64,000 bases of DNA from CAZDKK01 sp964603725 (GTDB lineage Bacteria; Eisenbacteria; RBG-16-71-46; CAIMUX01; WJJG01): assembly GCA_964603725.1 (NCBI GenBank), contig CAZRWW010000002.1, forward strand, positions 1 through 64,000. Direction: 5' to 3'. The notes under the pieces were generated by a model, which was not told the origin of the DNA, did not search any database, and saw only the letters and a program-made list of their open reading frames with translations. The translations under genes and the position numbers were made by a program. Below, in pieces: positions 17,400 to 26,356 of the stretch. Position 1 is the first letter of the stretch; each line of letters opens with the position of its first letter.

Positions 17400-18452
17400 G
17401 TGGCTCGCGTCCAGGACGTATTCGACATCCTCAGACAGGTGAAGTTCCCGGGGCTCGGCAAGGACATCGTCGAACTGGGCTACGTCAAGGAAGTCGGCCT
17501 CCAGGGCGAGCTGCGAGTGATCGTGCTGGACATCCTGACCGGAAACGCCGAGCTGGCCGCGCAGATCGAGTCCGAGGCGCGGCTGCAGCTCAATCGGGCG
17601 GGCTTCCCCTACGAGCTCAAAGTCACCGGCCCATCCCGGGCGCCGGCCGTCGAGCGGCCCGCCACGCAGGACCTCCTCCCCGGGGTCAGGTTCAAGCTGG
17701 CGGTCGCGAGCGGCAAGGGCGGCGTCGGCAAGTCGACGATCGCCGTCAACCTGGCGCTGGCCCTCCGCGAGGGGGGGCTGCGCGTGGGACTACTGGACGC
17801 CGACATCTACGGCCCCAGCTTGCCCACGATGCTCGGCGTCCCCGTGCAGCCGCCAGTGCGCACCGGCGAGAAGATCTCCACCGTATCGGCGCTGGGTCTG
17901 CGCGCCATGTCGCTCGGCTTCCTGGCGGCCGGCACGGCCCCCGTCATCTGGCGCGGCCCGCTTGCCGCGCGGGCGATCGAGCAGCTCCTGACGGACGTGG
18001 ATTGGTCCGATGTCGACTGCCTGGTGCTGGACTTGCCGCCCGGCACGGGCGACATTCAGATCTCGCTCGCCCAGAAGGGGAATCTCTCGGGCGCCATCAT
18101 CGTCACCACGCCGCAGGACGTTGCGCTGATCGACGCGATCAAGGGCGTCCGCATGTTCCAGAACGAGCACGTCGGCGTGCCCGTGCTGGGCATCGTCGAG
18201 AACATGAGCGGCTTCATCTGCCCGCACTGCGGCCAGGCCAGCGAGATCTTCCCGCGCGGTCAGCTCCACCACGAGGTCGCTCGCCTGGGGGTTCCCATCC
18301 TCGGCCGCGTGCCGATCGACCCGGCCGTGGCCGGCGGAGCGGACGAAGGCCAGCCCATCGTGCTGGCGGCCCCGGACTCCCCCGCCGCCCGGGCGCTGCG
18401 CGCGATTGCGCAGGCGATCGCCGCGCGGATGGCCGCGCCGGCCGATGCGTGA
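17400..18452 (+). CDS. mrp: Mrp/ApbC-type iron-sulfur cluster carrier ATPase
   Basis: A 350-residue P-loop ATPase that carries or delivers Fe-S clusters. The N-terminal ~80 residues form a DUF59 (MIP18-like) domain (DVFDILRQVKFPGLGKDIVE). The deviant Walker A GKGGVGKST is at about 104-112. LDADIYGPS, LPPGTGD and NMSGFICPHCG follow, the last giving the CxxC used for the bridging cluster. The start is the GTG at 17400, with AGGAGG at 17386-17391; longer in-frame starts have no SD and fall in structured leader. The end overlaps the first possible ATG of trmB, so the two are likely co-transcribed. Confidence 0.95.
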   Translation: MARVQDVFDILRQVKFPGLGKDIVELGYVKEVGLQGELRVIVLDILTGNAELAAQIESEARLQLNRAGFPYELKVTGPSRAPAVERPATQDLLPGVRFKLAVASGKGGVGKSTIAVNLALALREGGLRVGLLDADIYGPSLPTMLGVPVQPPVRTGEKISTVSALGLRAMSLGFLAAGTAPVIWRGPLAARAIEQLLTDVDWSDVDCLVLDLPPGTGDIQISLAQKGNLSGAIIVTTPQDVALIDAIKGVRMFQNEHVGVPVLGIVENMSGFICPHCGQASEIFPRGQLHHEVARLGVPILGRVPIDPAVAGGADEGQPIVLAAPDSPAARALRAIAQAIAARMAAPADA

Positions 18453-18465
18453 GGGAGCGCTCTCC

Positions 18466-19089
18466 ATGCAGCCGGCGCTGCTCGAGGTCGACCCATTCGC
18501 CGCCGCGCCGCCGCTTTCCTGGCCGGATCTCTTCGGCAACGGCCGTCCGGTCGAGCTGGAGATCGGCTGCGGCAAGGGCATGTTCCTGCGCGAGGCGGCC
18601 CGCCGGTGGTCCGACCGCAACTTCCTCGGGGTCGAACGCGCCGGGAAGTACTACCGCCGCGCGGTCGAGCGCCTCGGCCGGTCGGGGTTGCCCAACGTGC
18701 GCCTCCTGCGCGCCGACGGCCTGGATGTCCTCGACCGGTGGGTGCCGGCCGCCTCGGTGAGCATCATCCACATCCTCTTTCCCGACCCGTGGCCCAAGAC
18801 GCGCCATCACAAGCGGCGCATCTTCAGACCCGCGCTCATGACCCTCGCCCATCGGGCGCTGGGGCCAGGCGGGGAGTTGCGCGTCGCGACGGACCATGCT
18901 GAATACGCGGCGGCGATCCGCCGCCTGCTCGCCGAGCACGCGCAACTCTTCGCACCGCAGCCGTGGCCCACCGATGAGTCCGAGCAGCTGCCCACGAATT
19001 ACGCCCTCAAGTGGCAGCGCCTCGGCCGGCCGCTCTGGTGGGGACGCTACACGGCGGTGGCGATCGGGCAAGCCCGGGAGCGCGGGTGA
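18466..19089 (+). CDS. trmB: tRNA (guanine-N7)-methyltransferase
   Basis: A 207-residue SAM-dependent methyltransferase that makes m7G46 in the variable loop of tRNA. The SAM-binding motif is LEIGCGKGMFLREAA, followed by FLGVERAGKYYRRA. The family signature is FPDPWPKTRHHKRR, and the C-terminal TDESEQLPTNYALKWQRLG matches. The ATG at 18466 is chosen because GAGGGAG lies 7-8 nt upstream; another in-frame ATG at 18445 overlaps the mrp stop and is possible. It follows mrp by 13 bp. Confidence 0.93.
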   Translation: MQPALLEVDPFAAAPPLSWPDLFGNGRPVELEIGCGKGMFLREAARRWSDRNFLGVERAGKYYRRAVERLGRSGLPNVRLLRADGLDVLDRWVPAASVSIIHILFPDPWPKTRHHKRRIFRPALMTLAHRALGPGGELRVATDHAEYAAAIRRLLAEHAQLFAPQPWPTDESEQLPTNYALKWQRLGRPLWWGRYTAVAIGQARERG

Positions 19090-19321
19090 GCCCGTGGGCG
19101 GGCCGGGGCACCGGGCGGAGGCGGCCGGCCCCGTGGCGCAGGGCCGGGAGCGCGATTGAGCCCACCCCCCCGCGGTGCTAGAGTATTGGCCGTCTTGCCT
19201 CGGAACGCCGACAGTCGGAACGCTCTTAAAGGAGCCTCCAGGGCGGGCCGATCGATCTGACAGGCACGTTCGCGCCCCGGCACCGGCGCGCAAACCGCAG
19301 GGAAAGGAGCCGTGCACGGCG

Positions 19322-19996
19322 ATGATGTGGCACCCGCAAGATGAGGATATCCTGCACCTTCCCGAGCCCCTCGTGGCGCAGGACGAGGAAGGTGATGATG
19401 ACGACGAGGAAGAGGAAGAGGGGGAAGAAGCGCGCGGCGAGGATGACGAGAAGCTCTCCGAAAAGGTCTTGAAGACGCGCACGATCCTGGTGAGCGAGCC
19501 GATCAGCGACGAGCTGGCTCGCAAGGTCTATCAGCAGCTCCTCGTCCTCGAGGCCGAGTCGGTGGAGAAGCCGATCACCGTGCTCATCAACTCCCCGGGT
19601 GGCGAGGCCGATTCGGGCTTCGGCATCTACGACATGTTGCGCTTCGTCCAGGCCCCCGTGCGGACGATCGTGGCGGGGCTGTGCGCCAGCGCGGCCGTCA
19701 TGGTCTTCCTGGCGGGCGAGAAGGGCTACCGCCTGTCGCTGCCCAACTCGCGCTTCCTGCTGCATCAGCCCTCTTCTCAGAGCTTTGGCCAGGCGGCCGA
19801 TCTCAAGATCGCGTCCGAGGAGATCCTGAAGCTGCGCGGGCGCTACAATCGCATTGTGGCCGAGATCACCGGCAGGGACATCGACCAGGTCAACCGTGAC
19901 GCCGATCGCGACTTCTGGCTGGGCGCCGGTGAGGCGGTCGAGTACGGTCTGGTCGATCGCGTGATCACCAAGCGCGCCGAGGTCGACCACCGCTGA
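19322..19996 (+). CDS. ClpP-like serine protease with acidic N-terminal extension
   Basis: A 224-residue ClpP-fold protein. The triad is complete: Ser123 (GLCASAAVMV), His148 (FLLHQPSS) and Asp197 (DRDFWLGAGEAVEYGLVD, equivalent to E. coli Asp171). It differs from housekeeping ClpP in two ways. Residues 21-44 form an acidic run of Asp/Glu in front of the fold, and the Ser motif is CASAA rather than AASMG. It likely forms a barrel-like oligomer in the cytoplasm; its unfoldase partner is unknown and no clpX neighbour is present. The ATG at 19322 (ATG at 19325 also possible) follows AAAGGAG. A hairpin terminator follows at 20061-20086. Confidence 0.9.
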   Translation: MMWHPQDEDILHLPEPLVAQDEEGDDDDEEEEEGEEARGEDDEKLSEKVLKTRTILVSEPISDELARKVYQQLLVLEAESVEKPITVLINSPGGEADSGFGIYDMLRFVQAPVRTIVAGLCASAAVMVFLAGEKGYRLSLPNSRFLLHQPSSQSFGQAADLKIASEEILKLRGRYNRIVAEITGRDIDQVNRDADRDFWLGAGEAVEYGLVDRVITKRAEVDHR

Positions 19997-20060
19997 GCCG
20001 CGAAGCCGGCTGATCGTCACCGCCGGTCCCGGGACGCCGCCCCCACGACACGCCGGGCTG

Positions 20061-20086
20061 GGCCCCGCCCCTCCGGAGGCGGGGCC
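20061..20086 (+). terminator. Hairpin terminator after the ClpP-like gene
   Basis: GGCCCCGCC (20061-20069) and GGCGGGGCC (20078-20086) form a perfect 9-bp stem with an 8-nt loop, 65 bp after the stop. A short T-rich TCGTGTT follows; there is no true T run. The remaining 230 bp up to 20320 show no gene. Confidence 0.65.
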
Positions 20087-20319
20087 TCGTGTTGCTCGGC
20101 TGCCCGCCGCCCTTGGCGCCCCTCCCCGCCCGTCGGGTCGCCCCGCCGCGTGCCGCTCGGATGAGCTAAAGCCCCGCCCTCCCCCTGACGATCGATGGAG
20201 TGCAGGCGCATGGTTGGAATCGGCCACAGGACGTGGCGCGGGCCAGCCAGCCGGGAACCGTCGCTGTAGAGGATCTTGGACAGCGGCCAGAAGCCGGAAG
20301 CCACACTGGGGAGGAAACC

Positions 20320-21528
20320 ATGGAAGGCTGGCGCAGACTCACCCTCGCCCTCACGCTCACTCTGCTCGGCACGACCCTCGGCGCGGGTTGCGGCATCAGC
20401 ACCGACGCGCCCACCGGCCAGGACTCGGGCAAGGGCCAGGGCGCCCTCAGCATCAAGAACCTGCGAGCGACCAACATCAAGGACACCGCCGCCACGGTCA
20501 CCTGGTCGACCTCGGAGGCCACCGTCGGCACCCTCCGCTACGGGCGCGACGCGACGCTGGCCGTCGCGCAGACGGTCTCGCTGCCGATCGCGCGCGAGCA
20601 GCACGAGGTCACGCTGGACGAACTGCTGCCGGAAACCGCCTACTACTACCTGGTGGCCGCGCTGAGCACGCGCGGCGATACGACGTCCGCGCGGGGCACG
20701 CCCTTCAGCACGCTGCCCGATCAGGAGCTCAACGACCAGACCCCGCCGGTCATCTCGGACATCGAGGTCGTGGGCGTGACCTCGAGCTCCGCCGAGATCC
20801 ACTGGAAGACCGACGACCGCACGCGCGGCCGCATCCACTACGATCTGACCCGGCCGTTCGGCCACGTCGCCGATGAGTTCCCGAACGAGCCCGACCGCCA
20901 CGAGCGCCTGCACAGCCTGGTGCTCACCGACTTGCAGGATTCGACCACCTACCTCTTTGCGATCAACGCCACCAACAAGGCCGGTCTGAACACGGTCACC
21001 ACGCAGGACTTGAGCTTCACCACCCTGGGCAAGCCGACGATCGCCATCTGCCCCGACGCCATTGCGGTGGCCCCGGGCGCCACGTTCGACCTCGGGTTGT
21101 GCATTCTCAACGCCAAGGACGTCCATGGCGTGGCGATCATCGTCGAGTATGACCCCCAGGAGCTGGAGATCCTGCCGAGCGGCGTGCAGGGCGGCTCGCG
21201 GGAGGGCCCGGACTGGAATCGCACGCAGGGGCACCTGTTCCAGCCGGTGCAGCAACTCGACCCGGGTCAGTTCGGGATCCAGGCCACCTGGAAGATCCAG
21301 TACAGCGGCAACACCGCCCTGGGCACCCTGGCCGACGGGAACATCCAGTTCTACACCATGCGCTGCCGGGTCCGGGCGTCGTCCGGGACGATCCCCATCA
21401 GCTTCTATGAGGGGATCATCCACGGCGACCCCGATCCCGAATTCCCGAGTCTCTACGACCACCACCGATTGGTCGTCTCCTTCCACTTGCGCCCGGGGGA
21501 GGTGGAGGTCGTGGGCGTGGGCCAGTAG
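20320..21528 (+). CDS. Putative lipoprotein with two FN3 domains and a cohesin-like domain
   Basis: A 402-residue exported protein. The N-terminus has a Sec signal with LGAGC (Cys near residue 24), an imperfect lipobox. Two fibronectin type III domains follow (about 40-135, ATVTWSTSEATVGTLRYG; about 140-230, SSAEIHWKTDDRTRGRIHY). The C-terminal part (about 235-395) looks like a cohesin fold: a short calcium-free beta sandwich with GATFDLGLCILNAKDVHGVA and VEYDPQELEIL. It is probably anchored to the cell envelope and binds partner proteins or sugars. The ATG at 20320 has GGGGAGGAAA upstream. The next gene downstream encodes cohesin-like domains too. Confidence 0.78.
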   Translation: MEGWRRLTLALTLTLLGTTLGAGCGISTDAPTGQDSGKGQGALSIKNLRATNIKDTAATVTWSTSEATVGTLRYGRDATLAVAQTVSLPIAREQHEVTLDELLPETAYYYLVAALSTRGDTTSARGTPFSTLPDQELNDQTPPVISDIEVVGVTSSSAEIHWKTDDRTRGRIHYDLTRPFGHVADEFPNEPDRHERLHSLVLTDLQDSTTYLFAINATNKAGLNTVTTQDLSFTTLGKPTIAICPDAIAVAPGATFDLGLCILNAKDVHGVAIIVEYDPQELEILPSGVQGGSREGPDWNRTQGHLFQPVQQLDPGQFGIQATWKIQYSGNTALGTLADGNIQFYTMRCRVRASSGTIPISFYEGIIHGDPDPEFPSLYDHHRLVVSFHLRPGEVEVVGVGQ

Positions 21529-21566
21529 CCGCAGGCCGCGCCGCCAGCCGGACGCGCGCCACCCGA

Positions 21567-21589
21567 GGCCGTTCCCCACGGGGACGGCC
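21567..21589 (+). terminator. Hairpin terminator after the FN3-cohesin gene
   Basis: GGCCGTTCCCC and GGGGACGGCC flank a 2-nt tip, making a stem of about 10 bp with one G-T pair, about 40 bp after the stop codon. No T run follows. Confidence 0.55.
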
Positions 21590-21721
21590 CCCGCTCACAT
21601 TAATACCTGTAGCTGACGCAGCCCGCCCGGCCTCCTCCCAGCCGGCGCCGCCCCTCCGGGACTGCCCCATCCCCGCCATCGCTCCTAAAGATCCCTTGCG
21701 GTTCGGGGTCAAGAATGAAAA

Positions 21722-21759
21722 CGACCAGTCCGATAGTGACGCATGGAAGCGACTGGTCG
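21722..21759 (+). other. Inverted repeat in the leader of the 21898 gene
   Basis: CGACCAGTC (21722-21730) and GACTGGTCG (21751-21759) are perfect 9-bp arms around a 20-nt loop, 139 bp upstream of the ATG. The region 21590-21897 has lower GC than the surroundings and holds no gene. It could be a regulatory RNA stem or a protein-binding site; no riboswitch class was recognised. Confidence 0.5.
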
Positions 21760-21897
21760 ACCGAGGATCCGTCGAGACCCTCTTCGGCCTGTTAGGTTCA
21801 AGGATGGACGTCAGCGGCAGGTTCGCACACGGCATCCGGTCGCGGGCCGCGAGGAAAGCGAACCGGCGGCGGACAAGAAGCGGAGGGAGACGAAACA

Positions 21898-24800
21898 ATG
21901 TCGAAGCACAGGGTCTTGATGCTGTGTGCTCTCCTGGCGGCGACCGCATTGTTGGTGCCGAGACCCGCCAGTGCCGCAGACAGCTACGAGGTGGTCGTCG
22001 AGTACGACGGCCCCTACTACCACGTCGTGAATTCGCCGACCATCGACCAGAAAGTCGAGGATCCGATCACGACCTACGGGTTCGAGACGCCCTATGGCGT
22101 GGCCGCTTTCCAGGCCGCCGACGGACGGATCGTCAACTTCGTCCTCGACAGCGGCAACAAGCGGATCATGGCGTTTGAAGTCAACATGGACATCAAGCGC
22201 TTCACCAGCGCCAGCGCCACGTACACTGCACCCGCGGGAGCCGCGTCGCAGTTCGATGCCGACGACATCTACCTGAACACCTACGCCGCGCCCGCGACCC
22301 TGAATGTGATCCCCTACTCGGAGATCCTCAAGGTCGACGGCACGACCTGGAGTCGCGTGGCCAACGCCACGGCCTATCCGGCCGGGACCAAGGTCTACTC
22401 GATCGACTACGATGCCGTCAACGGCCCCATCATCGATCTGCCGCCCTCGTCGCTGACGGCGGCAAGCACGTTCGAGATCACCTACGCCGCGTCGGACTAC
22501 CAGGGCGGCGGCGCCTACGCCTTCGGCCTGGGCGACGTCGATATGGGCTACCGGCAGGCGAGCGCCACGGCCACCGACGTCGTGATCGACCAGACCACTC
22601 CGGTGGCCACCTCCTTCGAGGACCTGCGCTCGATCTTCCAGATCGGCGTGGAGAACTCGGTCACCGAGGATGAGCTGTGGGTCCTCGATGCTCAGGACAA
22701 CAGCCTGGCTCAGGACGAATACCTGCAGGTCTTCATCGTCACCGTCGCCGGCGACTCGACGGCCTTGAAGGAGGCGTACGACGACGTGCTGACCAACCCG
22801 AGCGACATCTGGGTCGCCGAGGGCCCGACCGCGACCGATGCCAGCGCGGCCGGCGTCGCGAGCGCCGCCCATGTCGTCGGCGCCACGCTCGTGGACGAGA
22901 ACCAGGTTACCGGCCACAGCTACCTGTTCGACATGGAAGACGACGTGGTCACGATCTCCGACCTGAGCACCGGCCGGGTCATCCTGGACGGCGTGGCCAA
23001 GGCGAACATCCCCAACAACGCCGAGAACATCTACCTGATCCCGGGCATCGTCTTTGAGTTCGACGAGACGGTCGCCGACAGCACCGACGCCATCGCGACC
23101 ACCGTCCGCACCGTGCCCACCCGGTACGCCTTCGTGACCGACACGGGCAACGACCGGGTCAAGATCCTGGCCGTGCCCGAGATCGACGCCACGACCGGCG
23201 ACGACCTGCCGGGCGACGCCTATACGGACATCGCCCATCCCAGCGGCGCGGCGGGTTACGGCGCCAATCCGGATGAGTACTACTATGTCACCACGCCGGC
23301 GACCGTGCCGGAGAACTGGACCTGCGGCACGATGACCCGTCCCCTGAAGGAGAACTCGGTCGTCGTGGTCGAGGACCCCGACGGGGCCGACCCGGTCACC
23401 TGGACGCGGGTCGCCGACCTGGGCGCCGCCAGCCCGACGGACAAGGTCTACAAGCTCGACTGGTACGAGGGCGTCATCATCTTCGGCGACGGCACGCACG
23501 GGGCGCTGCCTCCAGCCGCCACCGAGTTCAGCATCACCGCCACGACGACCCCCGATATCATGCGCTACGGCACGCCGGGCGGCGGCGCGGGCCAGTTCTC
23601 GGCCCCCAGCGCCACCTGCGCGCTGTGGAGCGCCGAGCTCGGCTGCTTCGTCGTGTACGTGGCGGACACCGGCAACAACCGGATCCAGAAGTTCCACTTC
23701 TATCCGGAGGATCCGGCCCTGGCGCTGGCGCCGCGGATGGTCTACGTGACCCAGTGGAACACCGCCTCGAACGCGAGCGACTACCTCGCCGGCCCGACCG
23801 ACATCGCCGTGGCGGCGATCGGCGGCGCGACCGAGGAGTACTTCGTGGTCGTGGCCGACTACGGCAACAACCGGGTCGTCGTCTATGACGACACGTACTT
23901 CCTCAGCCCGCTGCCCCAGCGTGGCACGCCCACCTTCGAGACGATGATTGGCGATACCGGCAACACGTTGGGGCTCTTCACCAGCATCAGCGGCGTTTCG
24001 GTCTTCGAGAACGCCGGCAGCGAGATGGAGATCTTCATCTCCGACGACGCGCGCGGCACCGTCACCAAGTACGTGCTCGCGCCCACGCCGTCGATCACGC
24101 TGCTCTTCACGCTCGGCACGACCAGCGAGCTGCCGATGAGCTTCCCGCCTTCGGGCAGCTACACGTTCCGCTACACGACGACCAATGCGCCCGACAACAA
24201 CACGGTCGACTTCTACTACGACACCGCGAGCACCTTCAGCGCGGTCACGGCCAAGCTGTGCTTCCCGGCCGGCACGCACACGAGCGACGACAGTCCCGCG
24301 ACCTGGGCCTTCTCGAACTCGCCGGGCGGCACGCCGCCCGACGGGACCTACTACGTGTATGCCGTCCTGCGCAATGCGGCCGGCACGCAGGTGGCGATGG
24401 ACCAGGCCACGGCGGTCGAGCTGCTGACGATCGACAGCAACCTCGTGCCCGCGGCGCGGGTGCGGGACGACTTCGACGGCGACGGCACGCTGCTCATCGC
24501 GCCCAACGAGGTGCGCACGGTCAATCTGCAGCTCAGTTATCCGGACAGCGTCGTGAGCGCGAGCTTCGTGGGCACCTTCCCCGCCAACCTGCTCGAGATC
24601 AAGGCCATCACCCCCGGTGACGGCTGGGAAGGCACGCAGTACACGAACCGCATCTTCAACGCCAGCTACAACAACGAAGCCGGCACCTTCTCGGTCCACA
24701 CGGCTGTGACGGGCGTGCCCAATGGCCTGAGCGGCTCGAGCAACTACAACATGGCCTACGTGCTGGTCCAGGCCAAGGGCGCCCTCAACGGCACCACCCG

Positions 24801-25941
24801 GGCGCTGAGCGGCACCTTCGCCCTCAGCCCCACGTTGTCCGACATGACCGACTACAACGGCCAGACCGTCACCGCCTGGGCGGTTCGCAACATGGGCGTG
24901 GAGCTGGCCTACGTCGGCGACATCGCCACCTATGGCACCGGCACCGGCGGCACCGTCCCGGCCCAGGTTCCCGATCCGGACGGCTTCATGACCTTCGAGG
25001 ACATGAACGCCTTCGTCATCGGCTGGAACGGCGGCGGCACCACGGTTCAGGACCCCATCTGCGACATGGGACCCGTCACGGGCACTGCGCCGGGCCTGCT
25101 GCCGGCGCGTGACCGCGAGCTGGACGTCGACGACCTGCTTGCCTTCACCGGCAACTGGTCGTGGTTCGCCGACAACGGTTACAACACGCCGGCCATGCTG
25201 GGCGGCGCGCCCGGGATCGCCTTCACGCCGTTGGGCGAGCCGGTCGAGGGCGTCACCCGCCTGGCGGTGGATGCCCGGATGAGCGAGCCCCTGCCTGGGT
25301 CGCTGGTCGAGGTCCAGGTGAATGTGACCAACGCCGAGATGCTCACGACGGCGATGGTCCGCGTCGCCTACGACCCGACCCAGCTCATGCTGGTGGACAC
25401 CCAGAAGGGCGAGCTCCTGGAGCGTGACAACAGCACTGTGCTGTTCAACACGATTCAGAGCCAGGGCGTGATCGAGCTGTGCATGGGGCGTCTCAACCCG
25501 GCCAGCCCTGGAGTCAGTGGGAATGGCTGCCTGGCCACGCTCACCTTCCGGGTCGTCGAGCCGCCTGAGACGAGCCTCGAGTACGTGTTCGACCTGCGCG
25601 ACTGGCGCAACGACGTGCTCACGCGCGGCTCGAGCGAGCTCACCCGGTACGCCGGCTCGCTCTCGAGCACGGCGCTCTTCCAGAACTACCCGAACCCGCT
25701 CAATCCGCAGACGTCGATCGTCTTCGCTCTGCCGACCCAGCAGAACGTCGAGTTGGCCGTCTACGATCTGAGCGGCCGTCTGGTCAAGACCCTGGTCAAC
25801 GGCGCCGTGGATGCTGGGATCCACTCGATCGAGTGGAACGGCCTCGATGAGGCCGGCGCTCTCACGCCCAGCGGCGTGTACTTCTACAAGCTGCGGGCTG
25901 GCGAGTTCGAACAGAGCCGCAAGCTCGTGGTCACCCGGTAG
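21898..25941 (+). CDS. Large secreted NHL/cohesin/EF-hand protein with type IX-like FlgD tail
   Basis: A 1347-residue exported protein. Signal peptide about 1-27 (ending PASAAD). NHL-like repeats are visible at about 412 (VTDTGNDRVKIL), 588 (VADTGNNRIQKF) and 652 (VADYGNNRVVVYD), giving an NHL-type propeller. A first cohesin-like domain spans about 850-1010. Residues about 1020-1095 hold two dockerin-like EF-hand segments (DPDGFMTFEDMNAFVIGW; RDRELDVDDLLAFTGNW). A second cohesin-like domain is at about 1130-1230. The C-terminus (from about 1257) is a FlgD-like domain starting FQNYPNPLNPQTSIVFAL, the sorting-tail signature seen in FCB bacteria. The SD GGAGGGAG precedes the ATG at 21898. Role: adhesive or scaffold surface protein; the ligand is unknown. 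Confidence 0.88.
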   Translation: MSKHRVLMLCALLAATALLVPRPASAADSYEVVVEYDGPYYHVVNSPTIDQKVEDPITTYGFETPYGVAAFQAADGRIVNFVLDSGNKRIMAFEVNMDIKRFTSASATYTAPAGAASQFDADDIYLNTYAAPATLNVIPYSEILKVDGTTWSRVANATAYPAGTKVYSIDYDAVNGPIIDLPPSSLTAASTFEITYAASDYQGGGAYAFGLGDVDMGYRQASATATDVVIDQTTPVATSFEDLRSIFQIGVENSVTEDELWVLDAQDNSLAQDEYLQVFIVTVAGDSTALKEAYDDVLTNPSDIWVAEGPTATDASAAGVASAAHVVGATLVDENQVTGHSYLFDMEDDVVTISDLSTGRVILDGVAKANIPNNAENIYLIPGIVFEFDETVADSTDAIATTVRTVPTRYAFVTDTGNDRVKILAVPEIDATTGDDLPGDAYTDIAHPSGAAGYGANPDEYYYVTTPATVPENWTCGTMTRPLKENSVVVVEDPDGADPVTWTRVADLGAASPTDKVYKLDWYEGVIIFGDGTHGALPPAATEFSITATTTPDIMRYGTPGGGAGQFSAPSATCALWSAELGCFVVYVADTGNNRIQKFHFYPEDPALALAPRMVYVTQWNTASNASDYLAGPTDIAVAAIGGATEEYFVVVADYGNNRVVVYDDTYFLSPLPQRGTPTFETMIGDTGNTLGLFTSISGVSVFENAGSEMEIFISDDARGTVTKYVLAPTPSITLLFTLGTTSELPMSFPPSGSYTFRYTTTNAPDNNTVDFYYDTASTFSAVTAKLCFPAGTHTSDDSPATWAFSNSPGGTPPDGTYYVYAVLRNAAGTQVAMDQATAVELLTIDSNLVPAARVRDDFDGDGTLLIAPNEVRTVNLQLSYPDSVVSASFVGTFPANLLEIKAITPGDGWEGTQYTNRIFNASYNNEAGTFSVHTAVTGVPNGLSGSSNYNMAYVLVQAKGALNGTTRALSGTFALSPTLSDMTDYNGQTVTAWAVRNMGVELAYVGDIATYGTGTGGTVPAQVPDPDGFMTFEDMNAFVIGWNGGGTTVQDPICDMGPVTGTAPGLLPARDRELDVDDLLAFTGNWSWFADNGYNTPAMLGGAPGIAFTPLGEPVEGVTRLAVDARMSEPLPGSLVEVQVNVTNAEMLTTAMVRVAYDPTQLMLVDTQKGELLERDNSTVLFNTIQSQGVIELCMGRLNPASPGVSGNGCLATLTFRVVEPPETSLEYVFDLRDWRNDVLTRGSSELTRYAGSLSSTALFQNYPNPLNPQTSIVFALPTQQNVELAVYDLSGRLVKTLVNGAVDAGIHSIEWNGLDEAGALTPSGVYFYKLRAGEFEQSRKLVVTR

Positions 25942-25955
25942 ACCGTCCACGCGTG

Positions 25956-25987
25956 GGCGGGGCGGGAGCACTCCGCCTCGCCCCGCC
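25956..25987 (+). terminator. Hairpin terminator after the 21898 gene
   Basis: GGCGGGGCG (25956-25964) pairs with CGCCCCGCC (25979-25987), 15 bp after the stop codon. The loop of 14 nt can partly pair. The region 25988-26356 holds no gene, but has a sigma-54-like promoter. Confidence 0.6.
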
Positions 25988-26265
25988 TGCGCGGTCGCTT
26001 CTGAGGAGCCGGGGCGCGACCTGGATGGGCCGCGTCCCGGCTTCTGCTTCCCGCTCGGACGCCCCGGGCGCCCTGGGCAGGTGAGCGGGCCTTCCTTTCC
26101 CAGCGCTGGTCAGGTCCTTCCCAGGCACGCCGCACCCGAGGCGCCACCCGCTCCCACGCCGCCGCCCGGGCTCCCGGGGCGCAACCTTCTGCTCGGTAAG
26201 GGCATAGCGTCCACCGCCCCATCCCCGCACGCCTGCCGCCGCGCCTCCGGACAGACCGGGCGCCC

Positions 26266-26281
26266 CGGCACGTCCCTTGCA
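26266..26281 (+). promoter_or_regulatory. Candidate sigma-54 (-24/-12) promoter
   Basis: CGGCACGTCCCTTGCA matches the TGGCACG-N4-TTGCA consensus except for the first base. The GG (26267-26268) and GC (26279-26280) doublets are 10 bp apart, as RpoN requires. Transcription would start about 12 bp downstream, near 26292, about 65 nt before the ATG at 26357. Confidence 0.6.
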
Positions 26282-26356
26282 CAATCGGCCTCGGAGCGCT
26301 CCCCCTCGGGGGAAGCGGCGAACAAGGACGTTCACGGCCATCGCGGGGGTGAGTCC

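Noticed and set aside
21811..25971. Minus-strand open frame of 1386 codons opposite the large surface protein
   Set aside because: It is a GC-rich shadow of the plus-strand gene, which has a signal peptide, NHL repeats, a FlgD tail and an SD. The minus reading has no recognisable domains.
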